64,000 bases of DNA from Terriglobus aquaticus (GCF_025685415.1 NZ_JAGSYB010000001.1:1860001-1924000); one strand, 5' to 3'; numbered from the stretch's first letter, positions 1 to 8,404 are shown. Notes: a model not told the origin generated them from the sequence alone. Made by a program: numbers and translations.

Positions 1-23
1 CGCTCTTGGCAAGCATCCACCAA

Positions 24-212
24 TTACGCGAAGCGGTCGAAGAGACCGTCTATCGTGCCGTCTTGTAGGCCGAGGAGTTCTAGAACAGTCCAGACGAGAT
101 TCGCAGATAAGTCGCGGAGGCGGTCTCGCCATGTATAGGGAGCGGCAAACGCGATGATGGCGCTCTGCTCTGCGGTTGATAGTGGCCGGTCAGTTGCAGG
201 GGTGATTGACAC
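24..212 (-). CDS. Small hypothetical protein (62 aa)
   Basis: This is a 62-residue frame starting with GTG, preceded at about five bases by AAAGGTG as a possible ribosome binding site. The protein has a polar N-terminus followed by a leucine-rich amphipathic stretch, and no family is recognised. It overlaps another possible frame (80-304) that has a better ribosome binding site. The two may be coupled small genes, or one gene broken by a frameshift near 212. Unlike the interval to its right, its composition looks reasonable for coding DNA. Confidence 0.35.
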   Translation of the reverse strand: MSITPATDRPLSTAEQSAIIAFAAPYTWRDRLRDLSANLVWTVLELLGLQDGTIDGLFDRFA

Positions 213-304
213 CTGAGCACCTTTACGCGTGAAGTGGCGATGACGCTACCGTTCTTCAGGGCCGAGAACGTTCCCGGCGCGGTTTCGCGCATGACGAGAA
301 GCAT
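80..304 (-). CDS. Possible small protein (74 aa) overlapping the previous frame
   Basis: The frame starts at an ATG with a strong upstream GGAAGGAGACTC. The first 30 residues look protein-like (start MLLVMRETAPGTFSAL), but after about residue 31 the translation becomes rich in S, R, P and Q and looks like a shadow of the 24-212 frame. A short peptide, or an N-terminus that should join the 24-212 frame, is as likely as a real 74-residue product. Confidence 0.25.
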   Translation of the reverse strand: MLLVMRETAPGTFSALKNGSVIATSRVKVLRCQSPLQLTGHYQPQSRAPSSRLPLPIHGETASATYLRISSGLF

Positions 305-621
305 GAGTCTCCTTCCAAGTTGGGAGGGTTTGCGCCAGCCCTATACACTCGAAGGGCCAAGCGACGTCTAGAGCGTTCGTTTGGTAAGCGGCTCCCGAAG
401 TCTCGAACACTTCGGGGCCGCACATGCAATAGCGACACAATGACACAGGCAGTCTACCGGCGTCAACGCCTTTGTTATGTACAACTTCTGAGTACAAATC
501 ATCCGTACAAATTGCGGTCTGAGTCTATGACGTTGCCGAGGCTCAAGTCTCTTCCTGGTAGAGAAACTGGCGGTTCCGAGAAGATATAGATAACCTGCCC
601 TGAATGAGAGACTTGATTGCC

Positions 622-648
622 TTTGTCCCATAAGTGAGGGAGCAAATA
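622..648 (+). repeat. Diverged direct repeat, copy 1
   Basis: The 27-bp core starts TTTGTCCCATAAGTGAGGG and ends AAATA. It differs from copy 2 at one position. A GGCGC block follows at 678, about 30 bases after the core. Similarity to copy 2 also continues weakly beyond the core. Confidence 0.7.
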
Positions 649-831
649 GGGCTTAATGCTTTGGTATTAGACAAACAGGCGCTAGCGAGGGGTTCACCTT
701 CGGAACTTCGCGCGGGTTTCTTAGCCCAAGAATCGGCTTCGGACGAACCTCCGGGCCGCGAGGCGGCAGCAGAGACTCGGCGCGCTCCGAGAGTTCATAG
801 GTAAGCCCGTAGGCTCAAAGAGTTAACCTTA

Positions 832-858
832 TTTGTCACATAAGTGAGGGAGCAAATA
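832..858 (+). repeat. Diverged direct repeat, copy 2
   Basis: The core is the same as copy 1 except for an A in place of a C (TTTGTCACATAAG). A GGCGC block begins at 890. The start-to-start distance from copy 1 is 210 bp. Confidence 0.7.
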
Positions 859-965
859 ACACTTTTCTTGCTCTGGCATTCAACAGACGGGCGCATCAGG
901 CCGTCCTTGCGGGGTATCTGACATGAACCAGAGATAAACCTTGCAACGACAGCAGCTTAGGTGCC

Positions 966-992
966 TTTGTCCCATAAGTGAGGGGGTAAATA
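966..992 (+). repeat. Diverged direct repeat, copy 3
   Basis: The core matches copy 1 except near its end (GGGGGTAAATA). A GGCGC block begins at 1022, 30 bases on. The start-to-start distance from copy 2 is 134 bp. Confidence 0.7.
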
Positions 993-1401
993 GCGATTTC
1001 ACGACGATCTTCAAACGAAGAGGCGCTCTCTCGCTAGGGTCGTTCACTGCGGCATTCACCTGGACGTGGGATCACCTCCTCACCTCAGAGATGCATTGCA
1101 GTTCTCAAGTCTGCTTGTAGCCTAAGAACAGGTCGACACAGCGGCCACACAACCTGCCACAAGCGGAGACGCCAAACGACCAACCGGGTCGTGCGCTCGG
1201 ATTCCGCAGAACCTAAGCACCGCAGCACCATACAGACCGCGCCACTAGGAACCCGAGCCGATCTTCGGCCGCGACGGACATTCGCCGTTCCAGCAAAACA
1301 AAGCGCGACTCGAACCCACCAAACAACCGAATAGCAAACTTCCCATTCGTGCGCGCAAAGATGGCCGTTTTCGTCCGTTCGCGTCTGCACTCAGGAGACC
1401 T

Positions 1402-1602
1402 ATGCCCGATGTCTTTGTCGACGTCAGAGACGCGGCGCACCTTGCAGGTGTGTCCGCTCGGACTGTGACCCGTTGGCTTACGGAGAACAGGCTGCAACGG
1501 TACCGTTCCGGCTCGCTGACTCGCATCAACCGCTCCGAACTTCTCAGCTTCATCGAACCCCGGCTCGCACCCGCAAGACGCAGGAAGGATCGCCATGCCT
1601 AA
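1402..1602 (+). CDS. Small helix-turn-helix DNA-binding protein (HTH_17/excisionase type)
   Basis: The 66-residue protein has the winged-helix pattern of MerR-like and excisionase-like proteins. A domain-entry helix contains DAAHLAGVSARTVTRWL (about residues 9-26), followed by a basic wing and a C-terminal helix ELLSFIEPRL. CAGGAG sits just before the ATG. It overlaps the next gene by eight bases, suggesting coupled translation. It follows the repeat-bearing interval, so it may bind there or regulate the element. A role in excision or in controlling the tail genes is inference. Confidence 0.75.
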   Translation: MPDVFVDVRDAAHLAGVSARTVTRWLTENRLQRYRSGSLTRINRSELLSFIEPRLAPARRRKDRHA

Positions 1603-1954
1603 CCTCTCCCACGAGCAACGACTCGCAGAGATTGACCGCTTCGCTGAGGGTGCGCCGTTCGTGCTGTGCATCTCTCGCACCGAGGACTCAACCGGGTACG
1701 ACATCCGGGACGTCTCAGATGGGCCGTCGCTGCCCGAAGCACGCGCGGAGCTTGAGGGCCGCGGGCGCGTGTTCCTCGGCGCTGTTGCGATCCGCGACGG
1801 CCAAGCCTTGAGCCGGCTCGCCGAACCCGTGCCCGAGCCGGTCGTGCGGATGCTGGCATCGTCCTGCTTGGCGCACTTGGCTGGGCGCCTCGACGCGGCT
1901 TTCCAGCGACTCGGCCTTGCCGTATCTCAGAGCAGCGCAGAAAGGGTGCAATAG
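1595..1954 (+). CDS. Hypothetical protein (119 aa) in the tail-gene run
   Basis: The 119-residue, mostly soluble protein has an acidic N-terminal half and an alanine/leucine-rich C-terminal helix. I recognise no family. It overlaps the upstream helix-turn-helix gene by eight bases, and its stop is directly followed by the ATG of the tape-measure-like gene, so the three are almost certainly co-transcribed. In phages the position before the tape measure is often taken by a tail assembly chaperone or tail tube partner, but nothing in this sequence shows that. Confidence 0.6.
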   Translation: MPNLSHEQRLAEIDRFAEGAPFVLCISRTEDSTGYDIRDVSDGPSLPEARAELEGRGRVFLGAVAIRDGQALSRLAEPVPEPVVRMLASSCLAHLAGRLDAAFQRLGLAVSQSSAERVQ

Positions 1955-4396
1955 ATGGCGGCTCCAGTATGGGTCTTGTCTGTAGACCTTCAGACGAAAA
2001 CGGCCGCGTTTACAACCGGCCTCAACGACGCCGCACAGAAAGCACGCGGCAGCTTCAAGGACATCGCGGGCGGCGCCAAGGACATGGGCGACGGCGTAGC
2101 GCAAAGCTCCGTCAATGTCCGTGCCGCTCTCGGGCTGTTCGACAACAGCATCCGCGGCAATCACGCCGCGGCGATGGCTGACATGATCCGCGAGTTTCAG
2201 AACACCAAACTCGTCATGATGGCGTTGCCGTTTGCCGCAACAGCCGGCGCGTTCATCGCCCTCGGCGGCGTCGCCGTCGAGCTGGTCGAGCACTTCAAGA
2301 AAGTGCGGGAAGAGCACGAAAAGCTCACCAGCGTGCAAACGGAGTTCGGAACAGCGGCTAACAACGCATACCGTTCGCTTGACGACAAGATGCTCCAGGC
2401 CGAGAAACGGGCCGACGAACTGAAGAACGACCATCTCGGCGCGCTCCGGGCGGAACTAAAGCTCATCGACTCGCAGAGCATGGCCGAGCTGATGCATCAA
2501 TTCGAGGGCGTCGAGAAAATCGCCGACGAGGTGTTCTCGCACCTGCAAGGACATTGGTACACCATCGGCAAAGGCCCGGAAGGGGCCAAGCACGCGCTCG
2601 ACGACTTCAGCGTCCACTACCGCAATCTGTTGTCGCAGGGCAAAAGCGAAGAAGCCTCGGGGTTGCTCTCGGGCACGTTGCAGCAAGCGCGTTCTGTGCT
2701 TGCACTTCAGCAGCAAGCCGCGAGTACCAGCAGCGGTTGGGGCAAGCAGACCGACGACTCGAAGTTCATGGAGCACCAAGCGGCGCTCAATAAGCTCAAG
2801 CAGTACGGCATCGGGTTCGACAAAGAAGACCTCGAAGCGCAGCAACAGCTCATCGACACTCTGCAAACGCAAACGACAATCCAGCAGAAGATATCGGCAC
2901 TCAAGGGCCAGGAAGGATCGAACGCAACCCGCGAAACAGGCAACGAAGCGTCGGCCCGTGCGTCCGAGGCGGCCAAACAAGCCGCGGCGACTCGTCAAGC
3001 CATCGCGGAACAGCAGCTCGCGGGCGACCGTGCCCTCGCAAACGCGCAACTCGACCTCAGCAACGCGACCGTGCAACAGCGGCTCGCGTCCGACCTCGGG
3101 TTCGCACAGCGGGAACTCGACATCAAGCTCAAGGCGAACGCGGAGCAAGCCGCGGCGCTGGACAAGTCGGGCAAGGACTACACCAACCAACTCGCACACG
3201 TCCACGAGGAAGCCGAAGTCCTCGTCGCACAGCACACCGCGCAAGTCGCGGAGCTGACGAGCCGGGCCAGCGTCGAACAGAACCGCAAGGACATAGCCGA
3301 CCTGGAGGCTGCCGAGCGTGCCAAGATTGCGGCTACGAGCCAAGGCTCTACGGCCCGACTCGCAGCCATCGATCAAGCGATGCAGACGGCCCGGCAACAC
3401 GCCCTGCAAGAAACGGACTTCTATCGGTCGCTCGGTTCGGAGCGGGTCGAGGTCGGGCGGCAGATTGCCGAGCAGACGGCCAAGGTGCAAGCGGAACTCG
3501 GCAAGGAAGCCGCCGAGAACCAACAGAAGATGTCGGAACTCGCCCTCGACGCGGAGCTGGAGCGGCAAGCGGTCCTCAACAGCTCGCGCCGGCAGACTGA
3601 GGCTCAACAGATAAACCAACAGCTTCAGACGGCAAACGAGATGTACGCGCTGAAGCAGACGGCGCTCTCGCAGGAACTCTCGGCACTGGACAAGTCAGGC
3701 AAGGACTACGAGGTCAAGCTAAAGCAGATCCTCGACCGGCAAAAGCAGCTCCAGCAACAGCACGAGAACGAAGTCGACCAAGTCAGGAACCAAGCGGAGA
3801 TACAGCGGAACCAAAGGATCATCGCGGCCGAGCAGTCAGCGGCGAACACCATCGCCAACACACTCACTGGTCTCGCAACCAAACATCTCACGTTCGCGCA
3901 AATTCTGGAATCAACAACGCAGCAAGCCGCAAGCTCTCTAATCCACTTGGCCATAGCGTCGCTAGATGCAAACGGAAGGACGAAGATTTCGGAGTCGGCC
4001 GCTGCTGCCCGAAGCGCGTTTCTCTCGACAATGAAGGCGTTCCCGGCACCTGTAAACCTCATTGCGGCACCGCTTGCGGGTGCGGCTGCATTCAGCAGCA
4101 TGATGGCGTTCGCCTCCGGTACGGACTCAGTGCCGGGCCAAGGCAACGGCGACACCGTGCCGGCCATGCTGACGCCCGGAGAAGGCGTCGTCCCCAAAGG
4201 CGTGATGGAAGGCTTGCGGAACGTCGCCCGCAACGGCGGTTTCGACCAAGGCGGCGGGCACACGTACCACGTCCATGTGCGGCCGACTTACCACCTGCAA
4301 GCGTTGGACGGCGACGGCATCGAGACCACGCTCAACAAGCACACAGACGTCTTGCAGAAGCACTTCGAGACCGCGGTGCGGAGAATGAACCGCTAA
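1955..4396 (+). CDS. Phage tail tape-measure-like protein
   Basis: The 813-residue protein has a hydrophobic segment (about residues 88-112) followed by a very long glutamine/alanine-rich coiled coil (about 115-640). The C-terminal region has a second alanine-rich hydrophobic segment and ends with the motif DTVPAMLTPGEGVV, which is typical of tape-measure C-termini. Two internal copies of ALDKSGKDY (coded near 3157 and 3682) mark an internal duplication in the coiled coil. Tape-measure proteins set tail length and help DNA pass the membrane. At 813 residues a short to medium tail would be expected if it is functional. It starts immediately after the upstream stop. Phage assignment is from architecture and the C-terminal motif, without an alignment. 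Confidence 0.8.
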   Translation: MAAPVWVLSVDLQTKTAAFTTGLNDAAQKARGSFKDIAGGAKDMGDGVAQSSVNVRAALGLFDNSIRGNHAAAMADMIREFQNTKLVMMALPFAATAGAFIALGGVAVELVEHFKKVREEHEKLTSVQTEFGTAANNAYRSLDDKMLQAEKRADELKNDHLGALRAELKLIDSQSMAELMHQFEGVEKIADEVFSHLQGHWYTIGKGPEGAKHALDDFSVHYRNLLSQGKSEEASGLLSGTLQQARSVLALQQQAASTSSGWGKQTDDSKFMEHQAALNKLKQYGIGFDKEDLEAQQQLIDTLQTQTTIQQKISALKGQEGSNATRETGNEASARASEAAKQAAATRQAIAEQQLAGDRALANAQLDLSNATVQQRLASDLGFAQRELDIKLKANAEQAAALDKSGKDYTNQLAHVHEEAEVLVAQHTAQVAELTSRASVEQNRKDIADLEAAERAKIAATSQGSTARLAAIDQAMQTARQHALQETDFYRSLGSERVEVGRQIAEQTAKVQAELGKEAAENQQKMSELALDAELERQAVLNSSRRQTEAQQINQQLQTANEMYALKQTALSQELSALDKSGKDYEVKLKQILDRQKQLQQQHENEVDQVRNQAEIQRNQRIIAAEQSAANTIANTLTGLATKHLTFAQILESTTQQAASSLIHLAIASLDANGRTKISESAAAARSAFLSTMKAFPAPVNLIAAPLAGAAAFSSMMAFASGTDSVPGQGNGDTVPAMLTPGEGVVPKGVMEGLRNVARNGGFDQGGGHTYHVHVRPTYHLQALDGDGIETTLNKHTDVLQKHFETAVRRMNR

Positions 4397-4506
4397 ACCC
4401 GCGACCGCCCACCATCCACCGTCCACGGCCACACTCACCAAACAACGCATGACGCGACCGCGGCTGTACGCCTCGAAACGTCACGCAAATCAACCACGAG
4501 GAAAAC

Positions 4507-6492
4507 ATGCAACGCATTTCACACGCACTCGGCGTGCTTGCGGCTCTATGCTTCGGAGTCGGCGCCTTCGCCCAATCCACAACGGTTACGGCGAGCAACC
4601 TCAAGATAGGCGGCTCGCCGATCACGGCCGGAACCGTCACCATCGTTCCGCAGGATGCCTACGGGCACGCAATCGCGTTCACGGGCGGCGACGGTTCGTT
4701 CAATGGCCCTCAGCCGTTCTCGGCGGCCATCACGAACGGCGCCATCGCTCCGGGGTTCACCGTGCCCGATCAATCGCTCTCGACGGCGACGACCCCGAAC
4801 ACGCCGTTGTGGTACGCCGTCACCATCACCAACACACTGACGCGGGCGTCGTTCTCGTACACGCTGCCGCCGAGCACCGTTGTGGGGTCGACGTTCGCGC
4901 TCGACACGTACAAGGCGACACAGTTCGCCGGGGCGCTCACGGGCACCACGAACGCGACGTCGCTCCCGTCGAGCCTTTGGTGCTCCACTGGAAGCCGCAT
5001 CGTCCTCGGCAACGGCTCGACCATCACGGGTCTTTATGAGTGCTACTTCGGGCAGATGCGACAGGTTCCGATGGGCAGCGGCTCTGGTGTCACGCCGACG
5101 TTTCAGATTGGAACGGTGTCGACGGGCGCCGCGGCCGTCCAGGTGGTCGCCGGGGCAAACAACGTATACACGTTGAACTTCACTCTGCCGCAGGGTCTCC
5201 AGGGCGTCCAGGGCAATCCCGGTTCGACACCGAGCTTCAGCATCGGGACAGTCACGACCGGAGCGGCCGGTTCGCAGGCGTCCGTCACTGTCGACCCGTC
5301 GAGCACCCCGACGAACATCAAACTCGACTTCACCATCCCGCAGGGCGCGGCCGGCACGGGCGGCTCGGGCACGTCGATTGCTCTCAAGGTGAACGGGACC
5401 GCAAACATTTCGCAGTCGGTGTTGAACCTTATCCCCGGTACGAACGTCTCGCTGTCCGACAACGGCTCCGGCGGGATCACCGTATCGGTGCCGGCCGGTT
5501 CCTTCGACGCTGCCGGTGCTGCCGCAGCAGCTCTGGCAAACGCCGGGGTGAGCACCGACTCGACGAAGAACGGTGCTGTCAATCTGACATATACCGGAAC
5601 CGCGCCTTTGACGCCCGGAGCGAACACGGTGCAGCAGCAACAGGCCGTCGCGGTAACCACTCCCTATACGTGGTCGATGCCCGGCACGCCGCCGCCCGAC
5701 TCGACGCACAATGTTCTCGCGTTCACCTTGGCGAATGGTGTTTATGTCGGTTCGTGGGTTGCGGCTTCGGGCGGCTCGGGTGCCGTCGCAGGAACCATCC
5801 CTGGAGAGTGGTTCTTCAACGAGGGCACGGGAACCAGCTCGACGAATCAGGGAACCGGCCCGGTCATGTCCATCGCAAACGGTTCGTGGGTGTCTCAGGC
5901 CGGCTTGAGCGGGGGCGCTCTGGCATTCAACGGCTCGACCAACACTTCAACGCAGACCGTAGCGACGGCCGCGGGCAGTTCCTTCAGTCTTGCGCCTGGA
6001 CAGGCGATGGGCGTTTGCGGGTTCTTCTCGGCCGCGTCGACGGGGCTGTACTCGCGCGTTATCGGGACCGAGTCGAGCACCGGCAGCAGCAGCGGTGTCT
6101 CGGGCTGGGAGTTCGGTCTCCAGAACGGCGCGTTCTTCTACGAGGTCGCCGGAACGGGCGGCTACAACGGCAACGACTCGGTCTCGACCACGGGCGGTTC
6201 CTACTCAGCGAACACGCTTGTCTTCGCTTGCGCGAACTACAACGGCTCGGGCACGGTCACGTTCTACGTCAACGGGACAGCGCAGACGACCTCGGTTGCG
6301 AAGAACAACTTGACCACTTCGCCGGCAAGCACCGGCGCTCTCACGGTCGGCAAGCTCCGCGGCGACACCACAACGGCCGCAGGCAACTCGGTTTTCAGCG
6401 GCAATATCGGGCCGCTGTTCATCGTCATCGGTCGCCAGTTCACAACCTCCGAAATCAGCACCATGAACGGGAACCCGTATGCCAAGATTTAG
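4507..6492 (+). CDS. Secreted fibre-like protein with collagen-like linkers and LamG-like C-terminus
   Basis: The 661-residue protein begins with a clear Sec signal peptide (LGVLAALCFGVGAFAQ, cleavage about residue 23). The middle holds two copies of a phage tail-fibre type unit, each a GTV-TG strand pair ending in a short collagen-like piece (PQGLQGVQGNPG and PQGAAGTGG). The C-terminal 230 residues, starting near PGEWFFNEGTG, look like a LamG/concanavalin-type jelly roll (GGALAFNGS, FYVNGT). The gene overlaps the GH27 start by 14 bases. A signal peptide is unusual for a phage fibre, which is normally assembled in the cytoplasm. A host-surface adhesin or a cargo protein is the alternative. 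The ATG at 4507 follows CACGAGGAAAAC. Confidence 0.7.
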   Translation: MQRISHALGVLAALCFGVGAFAQSTTVTASNLKIGGSPITAGTVTIVPQDAYGHAIAFTGGDGSFNGPQPFSAAITNGAIAPGFTVPDQSLSTATTPNTPLWYAVTITNTLTRASFSYTLPPSTVVGSTFALDTYKATQFAGALTGTTNATSLPSSLWCSTGSRIVLGNGSTITGLYECYFGQMRQVPMGSGSGVTPTFQIGTVSTGAAAVQVVAGANNVYTLNFTLPQGLQGVQGNPGSTPSFSIGTVTTGAAGSQASVTVDPSSTPTNIKLDFTIPQGAAGTGGSGTSIALKVNGTANISQSVLNLIPGTNVSLSDNGSGGITVSVPAGSFDAAGAAAAALANAGVSTDSTKNGAVNLTYTGTAPLTPGANTVQQQQAVAVTTPYTWSMPGTPPPDSTHNVLAFTLANGVYVGSWVAASGGSGAVAGTIPGEWFFNEGTGTSSTNQGTGPVMSIANGSWVSQAGLSGGALAFNGSTNTSTQTVATAAGSSFSLAPGQAMGVCGFFSAASTGLYSRVIGTESSTGSSSGVSGWEFGLQNGAFFYEVAGTGGYNGNDSVSTTGGSYSANTLVFACANYNGSGTVTFYVNGTAQTTSVAKNNLTTSPASTGALTVGKLRGDTTTAAGNSVFSGNIGPLFIVIGRQFTTSEISTMNGNPYAKI

Positions 6493-7782
6493 CGCGCTTC
6501 TTCTCTTAGCGTTCTGGTGCGTCGGCTGCGATGCACAGTCAACGGTGAGCGGTTCATCTTCGATCAGCGGGGCGGCGAAGATAGCCGCCTCGCCCTCGGC
6601 TGAGACCGCGCCCAGTATGGGTTGGAACTCATGGCTTGCGAAGGCCGAAGCCTACTACCCGAACGGGCCTTGGCAGGCGACGGAAACCTACATAAAGCAG
6701 CAGTCCGACGCGATGAAGGCGTTGCAGCCATACGGGTACAACCTCATGAGCGTGGATGGTGGATGGGCCAACCGCGACAGCAGCGGCAATATCCAAGGCA
6801 TCCCGTCACAGTTCCCGAGCGGCATGTCTTCGCTTGGAAGCTATGTCCACGCCAACGGCCAGCGTTTCGGTTTGTACATCACGCCTCGACCGGATGCATC
6901 GGAGGCTACGCCGAGTCGAACGGCCATGAACTCGCTGATGCAGCGGCCCTCGCGGGTTGGGGCGTCGATTACATGAAGTTCGACCAATGCGACACCCGGA
7001 GCGCGTTCCCAACCGACGCTTCGTTGCACGCCGAGACGAATCTGTTCGTATCGTCGTTGCAGAAGCTCAAGCCCTCGGTCGCCGTGCTGGCGAACGACTA
7101 CTACCCGGAAGACCCGTACAACGGCGGCATCAAGTCGATGCTTTGGTTTGCTCAGACGGGCGCCAGCGAACTCCGCATCGGCTACGACAATAACGGGACC
7201 GGCAATCAAAACGGATGGTGGTACTGGAAGGCGTTTGCCTACGATTGGACGCAGTTCTCGCCGTACCTTGGCCGTGGGCGCTATCCCGATCCCGACAACC
7301 TCATGTGTCAGCTTTACGAAGGTGGGCCGGGCCTGAATAGCCCAACCGCTCTCGTCGGCGACAACGAATGTCGAGCGCAGTTCAACTTTTACGCGATGGT
7401 GGCAGCGCCGCTCGTCATCGGGGCAGACTTGACCACGCTCACCCCGGCGACGGTGGCGACCCTCACGAACTCTGAAGTCATCGCCATAGACCAGGACGCG
7501 CTCGGTCTTACGGGCCGGCGCATCACCGCTGCGGACGTTCCTTGCGGCTCGACGACTTGCTCGGTGTGGCTTCGCAAGACCACGACCGGGTACGCAGTCG
7601 CGTTGTTCAACCCCGACCCCAACGCCGGGCACGCGGTTTCGGTGACGTGGACGCAGGCTGGACTATCCGGGACGTGGAACATGCGCGACGTTTGGGCACA
7701 CGCCAACGTCGGCAGTTCCTCAACCGGCTACACGGTGAGTCTGCCCGCATGGGGTTCGGCCGTGCTCACCCTTACGCAGTAG
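6479..7782 (+). pseudogene. GH27-family alpha-galactosidase, broken by a frameshift
   Basis: Frame one (from 6479) gives a signal peptide and the start of a GH27 barrel (PSMGWNSWL, NLMSVDGGWANRD, RFGLYITP). The rest of the enzyme continues in the -1 frame from about 6890 (GCIGGYAESNGHEL, WGVDYMKFDQCD, RYPDPDNL). The nucleophile Asp is coded at 6982-6984 and the acid/base region DPDN is kept. The C-terminal beta domain runs to 7782. A single missing base between about 6879 and 6910 explains the break, and no slippery heptamer is evident there. All catalytic parts survive, so it may be a recent mutation, a sequencing error or unusual recoding. The gene starts inside the end of the fibre gene, so the two were translated together; a polysaccharide-degrading partner for the fibre is inferred. 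Confidence 0.75.
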
Positions 7783-7852
7783 CAATCGCCCGGTGTCTGC
7801 TTATGCGGCGCCGGGCTACGCTCCACGGCTACAACCTTCCGGGTAGACAAAT

Positions 7853-7872
7853 TAGCACAGAACTAGCACAGA
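7853..7872 (+). repeat. Tandem 9-bp direct repeat (TAGCACAGA)
   Basis: TAGCACAGA occurs at 7853-7861 and again at 7864-7872, a period of 11 bases or about one helical turn. It lies about 50 bases before the tRNA-like sequence at 7921. Spaced short direct repeats like this are common as arm-type binding sites near phage attachment sites, which is the inferred meaning here. Confidence 0.5.
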
Positions 7873-7920
7873 GATTTTGCCCGGCGCTCGCACTCGCGCG
7901 TTGCTGCTGATTCCTTTTCA

Positions 7921-7984
7921 TGGAGTCGGTGGGAACGGAACCCACGCCCACCTTGCCTGCAACTTCAGTGGCGTTCGTTACTCC
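7921..7984 (-). other. tRNA/tmRNA-like 3'-end sequence
   Basis: Read on the minus strand, 64 bases begin GGAGT and end ACTCCA, so a 5-bp acceptor-like helix can form. The 3' part holds GTGGG-TTCCGTT-CCCAC, a 5-bp stem with a 7-base loop like a T-arm. The stretch GGGCGTGGGTTC plus CCCACCGACTCCA closely resembles the 3' end of many tmRNA genes. The canonical T-loop TTCRANT is altered, no normal D-arm or anticodon arm can be drawn, and no CCA follows. It is best read as a degenerate tRNA/tmRNA 3' end, perhaps an old attachment site, rather than a working RNA gene. Confidence 0.4.
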
Positions 7985-8050
7985 CTGCTATCTCTCTAGC
8001 TTCTGTTGCAAAGGCCGCCCACCTTCTAACCGGGGCAGAAAGGAACAACT

Positions 8051-8404
8051 ATGTGGCTCAAATTGCAATGGGCACGCTTCTTCACACTCGCAGGATGGGA
8101 CTGGAGGCTTTCCAGTCGTCGCGGCTTCGACTTCGCCGTGACGTTTCCGTGCGGACACAGCGAGTGCAGCGGCTCCCACATGATTCTCGTGCGTGTTGTC
8201 GACAAGACGGCCGAGGCACTCGCTAGAAAACACCGAGAAACGTTCGGCGAGACGGCTTATGACAGTCCCAATCCAGCGCTCTTCGGAGACGGGCCAGCTA
8301 ACACCTTCTGGGTCATGATCCACGGCGCAGGCGGGGGAGATGAGTCCGTGCTCGCGTGGATCGATGGTGCTCAACGTATGTGGGAGCGTGCAGCGCATGA
8401 ATAA
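8051..8404 (+). CDS. Conserved-looking element protein of unknown function (117 aa)
   Basis: The 117-residue protein has tryptophans near the start (AGWDWRLS), a core FAVTFPCGHSECSGSHMILV with cysteines and histidines, and an ending with AWIDGAQRMWERA. The pattern recalls small proteins found beside primase genes in actinobacterial and proteobacterial elements, and a nuclease-like or metal-binding core is possible. This is recollection, not a search. The stop overlaps the ATG of the primase-polymerase gene, so the two are probably co-translated, which suggests a role in replication or its control. Confidence 0.65.
   Translation: MWLKLQWARFFTLAGWDWRLSSRRGFDFAVTFPCGHSECSGSHMILVRVVDKTAEALARKHRETFGETAYDSPNPALFGDGPANTFWVMIHGAGGGDESVLAWIDGAQRMWERAAHE

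Larger units (their letters stand above)
305..1401. other. 1.1-kb interval without a convincing gene
   Basis: No frame on either strand has both coding-like composition and a believable start. What it holds is three diverged copies of a 27-bp core (listed separately), each followed after about 30 bases by a GGCGC-containing block. It also has a 12-base match to the 3' end of 16S rRNA at 1069-1080. Such an interval in a mobile element could be a replication origin with iterons, an operator region or an untranslated RNA region. The sequence alone does not decide. Confidence 0.6.

Noticed and set aside
880-1059. 59-codon minus-strand frame starting GTG, with an exact anti-SD complement upstream
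   Set aside because: The SD-like site is about 15 bases from the start, too far; the frame spans repeat copy 3 and ends beside copy 2, and the translation has no protein-like pattern.
2456-3619. Long antisense frame (388 codons) opposite the tape-measure gene
   Set aside because: It is a shadow in G+C-rich DNA; residues are arginine- and leucine-rich without domain pattern, and the other strand encodes a clear coiled-coil protein.
7921-7984. A working tRNA gene
   Set aside because: No normal anticodon or D-arm can be drawn and the T-loop lacks the consensus; reported only as a tRNA-like remnant.
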